A stretch of DNA of 64,000 nucleotides from Silurus meridionalis (GCF_014805685.1 NC_060906.1:8138346-8202345), one strand, 5' to 3'. Positions 1-10,696 are shown, counted from the stretch's first letter. Notes: generated by a model not told the origin, from the letters alone. Numbers and translations are program-made.

Positions 1-145
1 TTTTCTCCTACAGTTTATAGGCATCAGCAACACCTTTCACGATGTACCGTATTGCCGTGTGTGGCACCCGAATAAACATTTTGTTCTAAAATAGTTATGA
101 CATCCATGCAATGAGATTAACAAAAGGAAGAATGAGGAAGTAAAC

Positions 146-262
146 CTGGACTACTGGTGTCATCTCTTTCAGCCTCATTCTCACTGCGGCCGCACGTCTC
201 ATAGCCCAGATCCTGCAGGTCCACCTGTACCTGCTTGCTGTCACGCTGCACTGGTGTCTCCA
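146..262 (-). CDS. pde4dip: pde4dip exon (DLQDLGYETCGRSENEAER)
   Basis: 117 bases with acceptor TTTTCTCCAG and donor CAG|GTTTAC. It reads ETPVQRDSKQVQV then DLQDLGYETCGRSENEAER and DDTSSP. This is almost identical to human DSKQIQVDLQDLGYETCGRSENEAEREETTSP and is one of the strongest matches in the window. It is the last exon before the left edge. Confidence 0.94.
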
Positions 263-354
263 CTGGAGAAAAGTAAAAGTTGCTTACAAACTGCACTGTT
301 TTGTATATTATATCGACTAAAACCAGTCCAATTAAAGAAAAAAATAACACTTAC

Positions 355-424
355 TGATCTGTCCTCTGAAGTGTCGGTGCTGCTCTGTGGGGATGCTGGT
401 TTTAGACACCGTACGTCTCTCCTG
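355..424 (-). CDS. pde4dip: pde4dip exon with NAGNAG acceptor
   Basis: 70 bases, reading QERRTVSKTSIPTEQHRHF then RGQI, ending one base into a codon that becomes Met with the next exon. The donor is A|GTAAGTG. The acceptor reads GTGCAGCAG, so it may start at 424 or 421 and include or omit one Gln. The TEQHRHFRGQI stretch loosely resembles human GSTQHLRSQLS, but the following human block is missing. Confidence 0.68.
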
Positions 425-1079
425 CTGCACAAAACAAATCGAATTATAACAAGAAATCGCCAGAGAAAATAAACGGTTTGGGAAGATTTCACACAATATG
501 TAGCAATCACGGTGAAACTAAAGTTCTCAGGGACAACATTACTGAACAGAGTGTTTAGCCAAAGCAAAGACCTTTAACATACAAAATTTCACAAACACAC
601 TCTCAAGGAAGCCAGCAGTCACATGAGAATTGGTTATAGGGCAGCCTGAAAGGTCAGTGTTCTGACAAATGAAAGAATAAATAATGAAATCGTTATGTTT
701 AAAAACTATTTTTTGTTTAAAAAAGTTAAATATTTCAAATGCGCTTCATTTATAGCTTGTAGAAGTGGCGGACAAAGTACACAAACTATGTAGTTGAGTA
801 AAAGTAGAGATACACGAGGTGAAATGTTACTCCAGTAAAAGTAAAAGTGCTCCCTTTAAACTTTCATTTGAGAAAAGGTACAAAAGTATTTGCCTTCAAA
901 TGTATTCAATTATCCAAAGTACTATGATTTATAAACGGCTATAACGTCCTATTTATGTGAAGTATGTTCATTTAAAAAGAATCTGATGTTACTCTTAGCA
1001 CACTAATCTATTGATATAATTATTTAAATTATCATGAGCCCAAAACCTTCTTTTCAACTACTTTATTATTACAATAATA

Positions 1080-1297
1080 TTTGAGTTATTTCAGTCTGTG
1101 GGACTCCAACGTTGATTTATTTGGGTTTGTGGGACTCCTGAATGTATAATTTGAGTTATTTGGGTTTGTGAAGCTCTTAAATGTATAATTTGAGTTTTTT
1201 GGGTTTGTGGGACTCTTAAATGTATAATTTGAGTTATTTGGTTTTGTGGGACTCAAATGTATAATTTAAGTTATATGGTTTTGTGGGATTCTTGAAC
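1080..1297. repeat. Minisatellite, about 40-base unit
   Basis: About five imperfect copies of a unit built around TTGAGTTATTTGGGTTTGTG followed by GGACTCTTAAATGTATAA. It sits in the intron between 1,921 and 424. The rest of that 1.5 kb intron holds a Tc1- or hAT-like fragment near 750-960 (extended 'aaagtac...gtaaaagtaaaagtgc' repeat), an (ATC)n tract and AT-rich unique sequence. Confidence 0.85.
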
Positions 1298-1767
1298 AAC
1301 CCAAAATTCAGAAGTTCATATGGATTACAGTGTGCTTTTAAAAAGCAAATGGGAGTCTGGCACAGGCTCTTCTTATTGTTTTTCTTACAATAACATGCAA
1401 AACAAATATAGTACCTGTATATATAAAAAGATATAAATAGAGCAACTGTCGAATAAAAAAAACAACAAAAAAACATGCACATTGAAAAGGCAGAAAAATG
1501 AATGACTAACATTTTTAACATTTATTAGATTATTAAATTTATTAAAATAAAAACAAGCTTTATAATCGGTTGTTATGAAACCTGCAAATTTTGTGGGTCC
1601 AAATGATTATTAGTGAAGAAGATTATTACAGTAGAAGCAGCTTAAAGCCTGGTGACCTGCTTCATATATACCTGACAGCAGAGCTCTTGTTATATGAAAC
1701 CTGTACATTCAGTAGACTGAACGAAGCATTGCCTTGTCTACTCCCAGTGAAAAAATCCACTGCCTGT

Positions 1768-1803
<36 letters not shown>
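1768..1803. repeat. (ATC)n microsatellite
   Basis: Twelve uninterrupted ATC units in an intron of pde4dip. Confidence 0.97.
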
Positions 1804-1920
1804 TAAGTAGCCAGTAAGGTGGCATGGATAATAAAGCTCTCTGAGGGATGTGTACCTGTGTGGAGGGGGAAAACGATGCTCCGGGATCAAAACAAAGCAT
1901 TTTGCTGCATTGTTTCTCAC

Positions 1921-2054
1921 AGGCTTGAGGCTGCCACTGTACTCCTCTTCCTCTCTGCTCGTCTGGTAGTCTGTGCGTTTCCTCATCTGTCTCGTTCTTT
2001 TCTACTGCCATTCTGAACGCTTCGTTTTCTAAACGTAGACTGAGCAGTGCTTTC
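1921..2054 (-). CDS. pde4dip: pde4dip exon (LLSLRLENEAF)
   Basis: It starts with the last base of the split Arg after acceptor TGTCATAG and reads KALLSLRLENEAFRMAVEK, matching human NTMLSLCLENAELKEQM. The 3' end is uncertain. Donor CCT|GTGAGA (end 1,921) is the better site but ends in phase 1, which does not fit the next exon. Donor GGA|GTACAG (end 1,943) is weaker but keeps phase 0. An unseen exon between here and 424 would also resolve this. Confidence 0.78.
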
Positions 2055-2311
2055 CTATGACAAATTACACAACAGTGTGTCATCATTTCACACCAGGATG
2101 AAGGTAAGCTCACTTTTTTGCACTTTTTCTCTCTCACAGATGTTTATGTTCTTAATTTTTCTCTAAAAAAGTTCTCTAAATAAAAAAGTGTAAAAACATA
2201 TGTTCTTTCTCAAAAATATTTAGGATCTCTTGAATTTTGGTTGCACTCGCAATCTTTTTGCGCTCTTCAGCAAAGAGCACCAGGATTCACAATCCATGTG
2301 GATGCACAAAC

Positions 2312-2472
2312 CTCATCTGAGAAAAAGAAGTAAAGCCGGCCTTCCCCAGCTGAGCCTTTAGTTCCCACAGTTCTCGCTCCACCACCTGCTTCTGCTCCAC
2401 TAACAGCTTTATCTCAGCCAGCCCCTGACCCTCCACTTCTGCAGGAGTCTGATGTAGCACGGGTCCTCCATG
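2312..2472 (-). CDS. pde4dip: pde4dip exon (ELWELKAQLGKAGFTSFSQM)
   Basis: 161 bases, starting in phase 0 after acceptor CATTCTAG and ending ATGAG|GTTTGT two bases into Arg. It reads HGGPVLHQTPAEVEGQGLAE through ELKAQLGKAGFTSFSQM. It aligns with human EELKELKAQIEEAGFSSVSHIR, and the split Arg codon is completed by the next exon. Confidence 0.92.
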
Positions 2473-2589
2473 CTAGAATGTTAAAAGACAAGAAAATGAT
2501 TCACTGCAGCTCGGCCTACACCTCATGGAGTGTCCGAGAGCTTTTCACCACAAGGTTCACGTAATGTTCAAAGTCACACAGATCAAAAT

Positions 2590-2990
2590 GTATCTCAATT
2601 CTGATGTTATGCAGTATCTTTCTGCCGCTGATTGAATAATGCTGTACGACGCCAATTCTTAAAAAGCTTTGACAAAAAACATCAAATGTTTAAACTGAGA
2701 ATATATACTATTTAAAAAGACGTCTCAAAAAAGTTGGGACAGAGCTGTGTTTACCACTGTGTAGCATCAGGTCTTCTGTTCGTATACATCTGGGAACTGA
2801 GGAGATCAGTTGCTGAAGTTTTGGGAGAGCAATGTTGTCTCATATGTATCTGATTCTAGCTGCTCAACCGTTCTGGGTGTCCTTTGTTGTGTTTTTTGTT
2901 TCATGATGAGCCATGATGGTATATATTCTTAGGTTAAATATTTGATGTTTTTTTGTTGTTGTTGTGTTTTATTGTGAATAGTATATGGAT
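2590..2990. mobile_element. Decayed DNA transposon fragment (Tc1-like)
   Basis: It contains CATCAAATGTTTAAACTGAG, TCTCAAAAAAGTTGGGACAG and the GTTTACCACTGTGTAGCATC stretch that I recognise from a common fish Tc1/mariner-type family. It has no open reading frame and fills most of the intron between 2,472 and 3,034. A related terminal fragment lies at 53,335-53,497. Confidence 0.65.
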
Positions 2991-3033
2991 TTTTTTTAGA
3001 TTGTGTGTGTGTGTGTGTGTGTGAGGGTTCTAC

Positions 3034-3146
3034 CTGCATGTTGCTTAAAGCCTGTGCTGTCACCCTACACTGCTCCTCTTCCTCAGTACTCTCTGTAAGT
3101 TCACTATTGGCATCATTTTCCTCCTCTTCTACATCTGAAGTGGAGT
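3034..3146 (-). CDS. pde4dip: pde4dip acidic exon (DVEEEENDANSELTES)
   Basis: 113 bases with acceptor TCTTTCCAG and donor CAG|GTAGAA. After the completed Asp it reads STSDVEEEENDANSELTES and then EEEEQCRVTAQALSNMQ. It corresponds to the acidic DTEDTSTEFTDSIEEEA segment of human PDE4DIP. A (GT)n repeat lies about 10 bases inside the following intron. Confidence 0.88.
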
Positions 3147-3834
3147 CTGGAAAGACAGTGCGACACTTTTAGTGTGAGTACACACACACACAAACACACA
3201 CAACCACTTTTAATAAGAAAACTTTTCTGGTGTTTTACTACCCTGGAAACCTAATAAAGTAATTCAAGTCTTCTGCTTTCACTCGAACTATGAAGCCCAC
3301 CATCCATTCAGCAGCCCACCTAATGGACACCACACGCATTACTAAACCCGTAATTCCAGGAAGAAAGGCTCAACAAAATCGAGACATTTCCTGACAAATT
3401 ATTCCTGGTCCCGATATTCCACAAAAGATTCCTAGACATACAGTAGCTGCTTAATGCAGTAATAATCTGGAAATAAAAACGTTATACGCTTTCACTACTG
3501 TTAGTATGTGCCAACATAAATCTATATTATAAAAAAAAAAAAAAAAATTATCATATTTCTTATAAGATTATTTAACCAATTTCTAGACATTTCTGTTCAC
3601 TCATTTCAATCTACTCACCCCCTTTAATCTCAGGTGACTGTTTCTTCCTAGAAATTAACAAATTAATAAAATAAATAAACTATATTCTAATAAAACAAAT
3701 CTATTGTATTTCAAGCTTAAAGTTAAAATGTCTGGAATTAATAATGTAATGTTTAAAAATCTTATACTGGGGTTCCTGTAAGCTTATAACAGGAAATACA
3801 AAATATATACATTTGAATATTGTATATTAAAATA

Positions 3835-4545
3835 CACACTCTATGATATAAATGTGCTTTTTGAACATCCCATTCCACAAAGTAGATCAGTGGTTAAGGG
3901 TTACTGATCCGAAGGTCGGGGATTCAAGCTCTGGTATCACCAAGCTGTCACTCTTGGGCCCTTGAGCAAGGCCCTTAACCCTTTGTGCTCCAGGGGCACC
4001 GTATCATGGCTGACCCTGCGCAAGCTGGAATATGCGAAGAAAAGAATTTCACTGTGCTGTAATGTATATGTGACAAATAAAGCCTATTCTATTCTATTCT
4101 AATCTAATCTAATAGCCTAATCGGAAAGATGTTCCACTAGATTTTGTGGAGATTCGTTACGATTCATTGGGCTATAAGGGTGTTAGTAAAGTCAGTTAGT
4201 AATGTAGGTGATGTGAGGAGGCCTGGGGTGCAGTCAGCGTTCACATTTATCCCAAAGGTGTTCCATAGCTTTTACTGTTCTATAGCAGGCCACTTAAGAT
4301 CTTCCACTTCAACCCATGGAAAGCAGATCTTCATGGATCTAGCTTCATGCACAGGGGTATCGTCATGCTGGAACAGGTTTGGGTCTCCTAGTTCAAGTGA
4401 AAGGAAAATGCTACCACATACAAATGCATTCTATACAATTGCTCCAACTTTGTGATAACAGTTTGGGAAGAATCACATATGGCTGGAAAAGTCAGTTGTC
4501 CCAATACTTTTGTCTATGTAATGTATATTTATTTTATATTTTCCG
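3835..4545 (-). mobile_element. Tc1/mariner-like element, interrupted by a SINE
   Basis: The piece at 3,835-3,880 ends in GAACATCCCATTCCACA, and the remainder resumes near 4,113. Other copies in the window have these parts contiguous, so the SINE at 3,881-4,112 was inserted into this older element. Read on the minus strand, the body shows the decayed transposase tail (GGAACACCTTTGGGATAAAT). There is no intact ORF. Confidence 0.7.
3881..4112 (+). mobile_element. tRNA-derived SINE (V-SINE/Mermaid-like)
   Basis: The head has tRNA-like box sequences (TCAGTGGTTAAGGG, then GGGGATTCAAGC). A core reads CCCTTGAGCAAGGCCCTTAA. It ends in a short (TTCTA)n-type tail. The family name is from memory. Reverse-oriented relatives occur at 15,960, 28,850 and 56,905. 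Confidence 0.75.
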
Positions 4546-4654
4546 ATTTGTTTTCCTTTTTAAAGTTCATGTTCTGTGATACTGAAGGAAGAAAATATAT
4601 GCTATTTCATGTTTTGTTATTTTTCAGCACTTAAAGAGTAGTTTGTGTTTAATG

Positions 4655-4880
4655 AAAATACATGGGATGGACTAGAAGATCTTGAGTGGCCTGCTATAGA
4701 GCTCTGACCTCAAACCGATTGAACACCTTTGGGATGAATGTGAACGCTAACTGCACCCCAGGCCTCCTCACCTTATCTACATTACTACCTGACATTCCTA
4801 ACACCCTTGTAACTAAATGAATCTAAAATCATTATAACAGTGAATAGGGACAGTTGTCTACTTATTGCAATAGTTTGAAT
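4655..4880 (+). mobile_element. Tc1/mariner-like transposase tail, decayed
   Basis: It reads, with stops, toward SDLNPIEHLWDE, the third-carboxylate (DDE) motif region of Tc1/mariner transposases, then GAATGTGAACGCTAACTGCA. It is the same family as the element at 3,835-4,545 but in the opposite orientation. Confidence 0.7.
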
Positions 4881-5213
4881 TCCTTGGAGTTGTGTTTTTG
4901 GTATACTTCATGTTGCTTGTTTGCAATGGAAGAATGGGAGAAAAGGTTCAGGATCATTTGCTTATCATTTTTTGTAAAATTTTAGCCTTTGTAAGGAGAA
5001 CTTGAGAAAGGTGCTCATTTTAATGTGTAGTAAAATAATTCAATGAATAAAATTAATAATTATATTGATTACTTTTATTTATTGTTATTATTATTATTTA
5101 GTGATAATAGTGCTAATAAGTTCCATTAGGTTGCGAGTGGAATGGGAACAAACATGATTTGCTTGGATTTAATATTATGATGTGCTTGTGACTGTAGAAA
5201 AAAGAGAGAGTGG

Positions 5214-5832
5214 ACTATATAGCCAAAAGTTGTGCACACCTTTATGTGGACCTTCCTCAACAAACTCGAATGCCTTGCACAGAGACCCAAAGTCCGGCAT
5301 TCTCAATCTCACTAAACACCGATTGACCCCCAGACCTCCTCACTAATGCTCTTGCAGCCAAATGATCCACAAATTAAAATATCTAGTGGAAAGCTTTCGT
5401 TGAATAGTGGAGCTCATTATAACTGCGAAGGAATAGAGGTCGACCGTTCCATCAGTTTTGCCGGCACCAGGAGTTGACTGCTGGAACTACAGGCAAAAGT
5501 CCATACTGATAGTTTTTCCGGGTTGCGTTAAACAGTATGAGAGCAGCCTCTAGAGGCAAATCACTGACACCATGTGCTGTTTATTTGAAGTGTCTTTTTG
5601 CTCATTTTGGATGTAACTGCTTTTATTTATTTGGTGTGTTACTTTTTGTTTCAGTTTGAATGCGTCTAATTTTCCTCAGTATTTTCACAATTCAGATACA
5701 GTACTGCTTTACATGGAGTGTTATGTTTTGCATATTTTATCCGGTATCCATTTTATCCATTTGATCAGTTGATTAATCTACATATAAGTATGAGTGGGTA
5801 TAACAGGTGTCTAGAAACTTTTGGCTATATAT
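5214..5832. mobile_element. MITE with 17-base terminal inverted repeats
   Basis: The left end CTATATAGCCAAAAGTT is matched by AACTTTTGGCTATATA at the right end. The interior retains a fragment similar to the Tc1-like family (CCAGACCTCCTCACTAATGC). It lies inside the 3.5 kb intron between 3,146 and 6,644. The remainder of that intron (5,833-6,600) looks like unclassified AT-rich sequence. Confidence 0.75.
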
Positions 5833-6643
5833 GTGTAAACAGGGGGAAAAACTGATTTTACAAGTTCGGTCCATTTCTGATTAATATCAGATATTTATTA
5901 CAATGCCTGCTCGCTCCAAAAAGAGCAGATGCACACAGATTTGAGAAAGACAGTGATCTCTAAAGCAGAACCCCCCCATATATCCCCTTATTACAAAGCA
6001 GAACCACAAGAATTTGATCCGTTATCATGCGCAGGATCTTCACACTGTAAATTACAATCAGTCAACATGCATGAAACAACAGTGTGTTATTCCACATGCA
6101 CAAGCTCACTCCACTTACCTATCACCACACGAAAGCCGAATCCGACTCATAATATACTCATAAATCTGTATAGTTAGAATATTAAATGACCTCCTTTTCA
6201 GTTTTTGAGGGACAGAAGGATTGCAAATAAAAGTTATTTTAACATAATTTAAAGAGATATCGTATATAAAAGTACCATTAAGTGTTCATCCCGGAGCAAG
6301 AAATATCATTACCCGAGTACATTTGAATAATAACCCTTATAAGGAAATGAAATAAAAATATATACGTCGTAAAAAATTACTGCTTGGCAGCCCAAGGGAA
6401 AATGCAATAGATTAACATTAATATATAAATAGACAAATAATCGTTGAAGTCGGTGGATAGTCATTCAACCGATCCCATTGTTCCAAACATGGTCTCTCGG
6501 GTTAGTCAGGTAAAGAGCGTGCGTCGCAATGCGCGGATGTCTTCGATAGAGCGACAACAAACTGTTCAAGCAGCACTATCGGACTAAACATGTCAGTACA
6601 GGAGAACATTACAGCCTGTACAGAGGAGTGTCCTGATGCCCAC

Positions 6644-6710
6644 CTCCAGTATCAGTGTGCAAGCTGGCTGTCTGCTCCGTCTCCATGGATACCAGATGCT
6701 CGTGTTCACC
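6644..6710 (-). CDS. pde4dip: pde4dip short exon (GEHEHLVSMETEQ)
   Basis: 67 bases, starting in phase 0 and ending one base into a codon, reading GEHEHLVSMETEQ then TASLHTDTG. Acceptor CTTTAACAG, donor GAG|GTGGGC. The end phase matches the next exon and yields DTGDSTSDVEEE. Sequence similarity to human is weak, so the call rests mainly on splice sites and phase. Confidence 0.7.
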
Positions 6711-7029
6711 CTGTTAAAGACAGATGAAAAAACAATATACAGCATAGTGTACGGTCTGATTCAAAGCCACGCATTCAATGGGTCGCTTTTCCCCCCCAAA
6801 GTGGACACACAAATTGTATTAATTATTATGTAATGATGAAGGTCGTCAATTGATGCTAATTCACAACTAGTGCTGATAAATTAATGCTGATTCTCAAAAA
6901 AAACTATAAAATCTCAGTCCTATTTCCTTGTGTTTAAGGGTTAATACATAAACTTCTCTAGCCTCTAAGTGCTATATGTGTTTCTAGGCAGGAAGCAGGT
7001 TAGGTGCCTGTGCTGACCGTATGCTTCAC

Positions 7030-7284
7030 AGGGTGCAGCTGTGCATTCTGGGCCTGAAGCTGCTCTTGGGTGTTTGCTAAGGCGGAGCGCAGGATGGACA
7101 ACTCCCTTTGCGCCTGTCTCTCTTTGGAAAGCACCAGCTGGAGCTCCTCCTGGAGGAGCTGTAGGTCTTCTGGAGGCTCTGATGTACTTGCTGATGCACT
7201 GTCTGCAGACACCACCTGCCTGCGCAGCTCCTGGATACGCACCGCCTGCTCGGATATCACCTGACCGGTGCGCTCTGCTGAATC
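7030..7284 (-). CDS. pde4dip: pde4dip exon (LQLVLSKERQAQRELSILRS)
   Basis: 255 bases, phase 0/0, from DSAERTGQVISEQAVR to LQAQNAQLHP, acceptor TTTCCCAG. The donor is taken as CCT|GTGAAG because phase then agrees with the next exon; a CATACG|GTCAGC alternative lies close by. The core resembles human KELSNAKEELELMAKKERESQMELSALQ. The roughly 150-residue human block that should follow has no counterpart before the next exon. Confidence 0.88.
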
Positions 7285-7328
7285 CTGGGAAATTATGCAT
7301 CATGTGAAGTTTTCTGTTTAACCATTTT

Positions 7329-7331
<3 letters not shown>

Positions 7332-7402
<71 letters not shown>
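7332..7402. repeat. (TA)n microsatellite
   Basis: About 71 bases of pure AT dinucleotide in the 175-base intron between the exons at 7,460 and 7,284, so the repeat makes up about 40% of that intron. Confidence 0.98.
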
Positions 7403-7405
<3 letters not shown>

Positions 7406-7459
7406 ATTTCATATATTTATTATATTTACAGTGAGATCTGTGCTGTGCTGCTCTCTCAC

Positions 7460-7654
7460 CTTGATACATTGCTCCCGGGTGCGGATGGCGTCCAGCAGCT
7501 CTTGGATGTGTGTGTGGTGCTCCTGGGCCTGTCGGTTGTGCTCGGCTAGTAGCTCCTGGAAAAGACGTTCCTTGGTCTGCAGCTGAGCGTTTAGCTTCTC
7601 CACGACCTCACTGGAGCTCAGGGGCACCTTGCTGAGCAGAGCAGCTGTTACCTC
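7460..7654 (-). CDS. pde4dip: pde4dip coiled-coil exon (KLNAQLQTKERLFQELLAE)
   Basis: 195 bases, phase 0/0, reading EVTAALLSKVPLSSSEVVE through LLDAIRTREQCIK, with donor AAG|GTGAGA and acceptor CTGACAG. It matches human ELCQRLQRKERMLQDLLSDRN...TREQ. The intron on its 3' side holds a long (TA)n run. Confidence 0.93.
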
Positions 7655-7916
7655 CTGTCAGAGAACGAGAGATAAGAACATACAGAGTTTTATTATGACC
7701 TTTTTGTTCATGCATGGTCCACAGTAGAATGAACAATCCCATTGCTCCTGCATTTGTGCGTTGGCTGACTGGTTGCCAGTTTTGTTTTTTTTCTATACAG
7801 TATACAGATAAAATACATTCTTAAATGTCCAAACTTTAAGGTGTGCTTGCACTTGGAAGCTTTCGAAACTCTAACTGAGAATCTTTGACCTCTAACTTAC
7901 TATAGGTTTGTATAAT

Positions 7917-8095
7917 ACACAATGTGTCCAAAAGTATTGGAACACCATTTTTTTTCCGCGATACGCGACTTTCCTTGCCCCAACTGTTCCCACAAATTTG
8001 GAGGCACACCATTTTATTGAATGCCTTCGGATGTTAAAGAATTACATTTTCCCTTAACTTGAACTAAGAGACCCAAATTGGCTACAGTCCTGTGG
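7917..8095. mobile_element. Tc1-like terminal fragment
   Basis: The sequence ATGTGTCCAAAAGTATTGGAACACC and the following ACTTGAACTAAGAGACCCAA belong to the element family found at 11.9, 27.1, 39.1 and 50.8 kb. It is truncated where the LINE tail begins. Confidence 0.65.
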
Positions 8096-9445
8096 CCATT
8101 AACATTATCAGGATCGCCTTCCTTCACCTTAGAAATATTGCTAAAATTTGAAATATGATGTCGTTACAGGATGCAGAAAAAAACAGTTAATGCTTTTGTT
8201 ACATCTAGATTAGACTACTGTAACGCTTTACTGTCTGGGTGTTCAAGAAAGTTCATAAATAAGCTTCAGTGAGTTCAGAATGCAGCAGCAAGAGTCCTCA
8301 CTAGATCTAGAAAATATGACCACATCACCCCTGTTTTAATCATCTACACTGCTCTCAATCAAATCTCACATTGATTATAAAATACTATTACTGACATATA
8401 AAGCACTTAACGGTCTCGTGCCGCAGTATCTGAGTGAACTTCTGTACCAGTATGATCCTCCACGCCTACTTAGATCAAAAGGTGCAGGCTATTTGTTGGT
8501 ACCTCAAACAATAAAGACTACAGCAGGGGGCAGATCTTTCTCTTATAAAGCCCCACAGTTATGGAACAGCCTTTCAATCAGTGTTCGGGACTCAGACACA
8601 GTCTCAGTGTTCAAGTATTTAGTCAAGTCTTTTATCAGTAGATTTCTCTGAGGTAAAGAAGCAGATCTGGAGGATCATGGATATAGAGTGTTTGGAGAAC
8701 TGGGATATTTGTCTGCTGTCGCCTCCTCTCTCTCACACGTTCACTCAGGTTTGTTGACGGTGATGCGGTGGGTCGTCTCTTATCCCAGAAATCCCTCATG
8801 TCTGTGTTACCTTCTGGTTTTCCCTTTTAATTATGCTGCCATAGCGAGTCTTGCTGGTGTCCCAACTGCACAGTGTCTTAACTTTCAGACAACAATAAGG
8901 ATACTATAATAATCTCTCTCAGTCATGTTAAACATGCTCCTGAGGTACCAATGACCACTGTTCCTGCTCCTTTCCTGTCCTCGGATCTGTCCGCTTCGTC
9001 CCGGCCTGCCTCTGGTTGGTGTTTTCTTTAAGTGAAGGCCACTCTGTGCTGCTGTGGATGTTTCTCATTAACAGTCTGGGGATCCATGACATTACGGAGT
9101 AAGTAAGAATGGATTTGGACTGTATTTAATTTCAACAGTCTGCTACACTGACTCAGGACTACAGTTTGCATCTGATCACCATCACTGCACACCTCAACAT
9201 GGTTTATCTGTAATAAATGGACATTCAGTTCAACCCAGATGAGTATGAGGTTCCCTCTTGAGTCTGGTCCTCTTAAGGTTTTTTCCTTATGCCATCTCGG
9301 GGAGTTTTTCCGGCTCGCTCATCAGGGACAAACTTACACTTACAAAGAAAATCTAATTTATTCTTTATCACCACATTATCTGTGTAAAGCTGCTTTGAGA
9401 CAATGTTCATTGTTAAAAGCGCAATACAAATAAAAATTTATTAAA
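8095..9445 (+). mobile_element. L2/CR1-type LINE, 3' end with decayed reverse transcriptase
   Basis: Broken frames give VTSRLDYCNALLSGCSRKF, then an open stretch at 8,418-8,651 with YLSELLYQYDPPRLLRS and KAPQLWNSLSISVRDSD, typical of the C-terminal end of L2/CR1-group reverse transcriptases. The 3' part ends GCTGCTTTGAGACAATGTTC and AAAAGCGCAATACAAATAAA, the usual tail of these elements in fish. It is strongly 5' truncated with stop codons. It sits in the pde4dip intron between 10,219 and 7,654. Confidence 0.8.
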
Positions 9446-9449
9446 TCCT

Positions 9450-9880
9450 GTGGACCTTAAACTTCTAAATAATATGTGCAACTATAGTCACAGGAACATC
9501 AAGCTGCTTGGAGATGGTCTTATAGCCATTACCTTTAAGATGCTGTCTCTTTAGCTTTCTGTGGTCCATGTTCAGTGTGGTGCACACCATGATACCAAAC
9601 AGCACAGTAAATACTTCACCCTTTAAATAAGCAGACCAACTGATGTAGTTTGAAGACACCTGCGATGCTTATTAAAGGGCACGCTTTAGTTTATTATGTT
9701 CCGGTGGTCAAATTATTTTCAAGCTTTTCTAAGGGTACCATCATTTTTGTAGAGGCCATTTTCATCATTTGTTTATTTTTTATGAATTTGTTGAACCACA
9801 ATTTAAACGCAATGTCTGATTTTTATTCGTTAATTTTCATAACATTTTTATTGATTATTATTTTGGTCAGTTTCAAACCC
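9450..9880 (-). mobile_element. Tc1-like transposon 5' fragment with helix-turn-helix remnant
   Basis: On the minus strand 9,659-9,465 reads LNMDHRKLKRQHLKGNGYKT and ISKQLDVPVTIVAHII, which resembles the first DNA-binding helix-turn-helix of Tc1 transposases. There is no catalytic region. Flanking AT-rich sequence to 9,880 belongs to the same insertion by resemblance to fish copies. Confidence 0.65.
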
Positions 9881-9985
9881 ACCATTAGGGTTGCACAAGC
9901 CAGTGCGCTCTTAGTGCAGGCCCTAAGCCTGGATAAATGGGGAGCGTTACGTTAGGAAGGAAATCAAATATGCGGATCACGAACC
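9880..9985 (+). mobile_element. Isolated 5' fragment of RTE-like LINE
   Basis: GTGCGCTCTTAGTGC...CCTAAGCCTGGATAAATGGG...TTACGTTAGGAAGG...AATCAAATATGCGGATCAC is nearly the same as the start of the larger RTE-like element at 46,875-46,990. Only the 5' end is present. Confidence 0.75.
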
Positions 9986-10218
9986 AGTATATAAGTTCTG
10001 TACTATGTATATAAATCGTTCTTTCCATTTTCTTTACTTGCATCATTATCACTATCTTCTGATAGTACATCCGCAAAATCTTATACGATACAGCAGCTGA
10101 GAAAAATGTGTAGAGCGTAAAGTTGATCGTATAAAGCATATCTTGTAAATGGTACATATGAAGTGTGTGAACTTTCAGACACACTGAGTGTGTTGGACAG
10201 GCGCGATCCGGTCTTTAC

Positions 10219-10398
10219 CTCGGCCTCTTTTGCACGCGTGTGCAATGTTGTCCGGAGCTGGCTGATGAGTGCGTCTCTGTCTCTCATGCTGCTTGCGTGT
10301 CTGTCCTCACGCTCGCGCTGGCCACGCTGGCTGCTTCGCCAGGCCTCGCTCACCTGTTCCAGCTCTAAACATTTCCCTTGAACCAATAGCTCCAGACT
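10219..10398 (-). CDS. pde4dip: pde4dip coiled-coil exon (SLELLVQGKCLELE)
   Basis: 180 bases, phase 0/0, reading SLELLVQGKCLELEQVSEAW through LHTRAKEAE, with donor GAG|GTAAAG. The acceptor TTAGAG offers two AGs. Phase selects the first, since the second would shift the frame. It matches human SMESLLRAKGLEVEQL...LHDRNKEVE. Confidence 0.92.
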
Positions 10399-10696
10399 CT
10401 AACACAAAAAAAATTCAAATGACATGCTATATACTATATTTCGGAGAATTTTATGTACCGGTAATTTACTGCACCATAATTATGCCAAAACATTTACAAG
10501 AATATTTTGTCTTCATGCTTTATGTTGAGTTCGGTTTCACTAATAATAAACGTACATTTGCATAAAACATCCATATTTGTCCAGGTTGATTACAGCAATA
10601 AAAACTTTTCATTAATTGAAGGTACGTTTATAACAGATACAAATGTGCGATGAGGTTGCGATTAATATATGTGTATATATAAATAAATAATGATAC

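Noticed and set aside
3881..3960. tRNA gene
   Set aside because: Box A/B-like sequences are present, but the following SINE core and tail show a retroposon, and no cloverleaf anticodon arm is evident.
8418..8651. 77-codon open frame as a small gene
   Set aside because: It matches the C-terminal end of an L2/CR1-type reverse transcriptase and is followed by the LINE 3' UTR.
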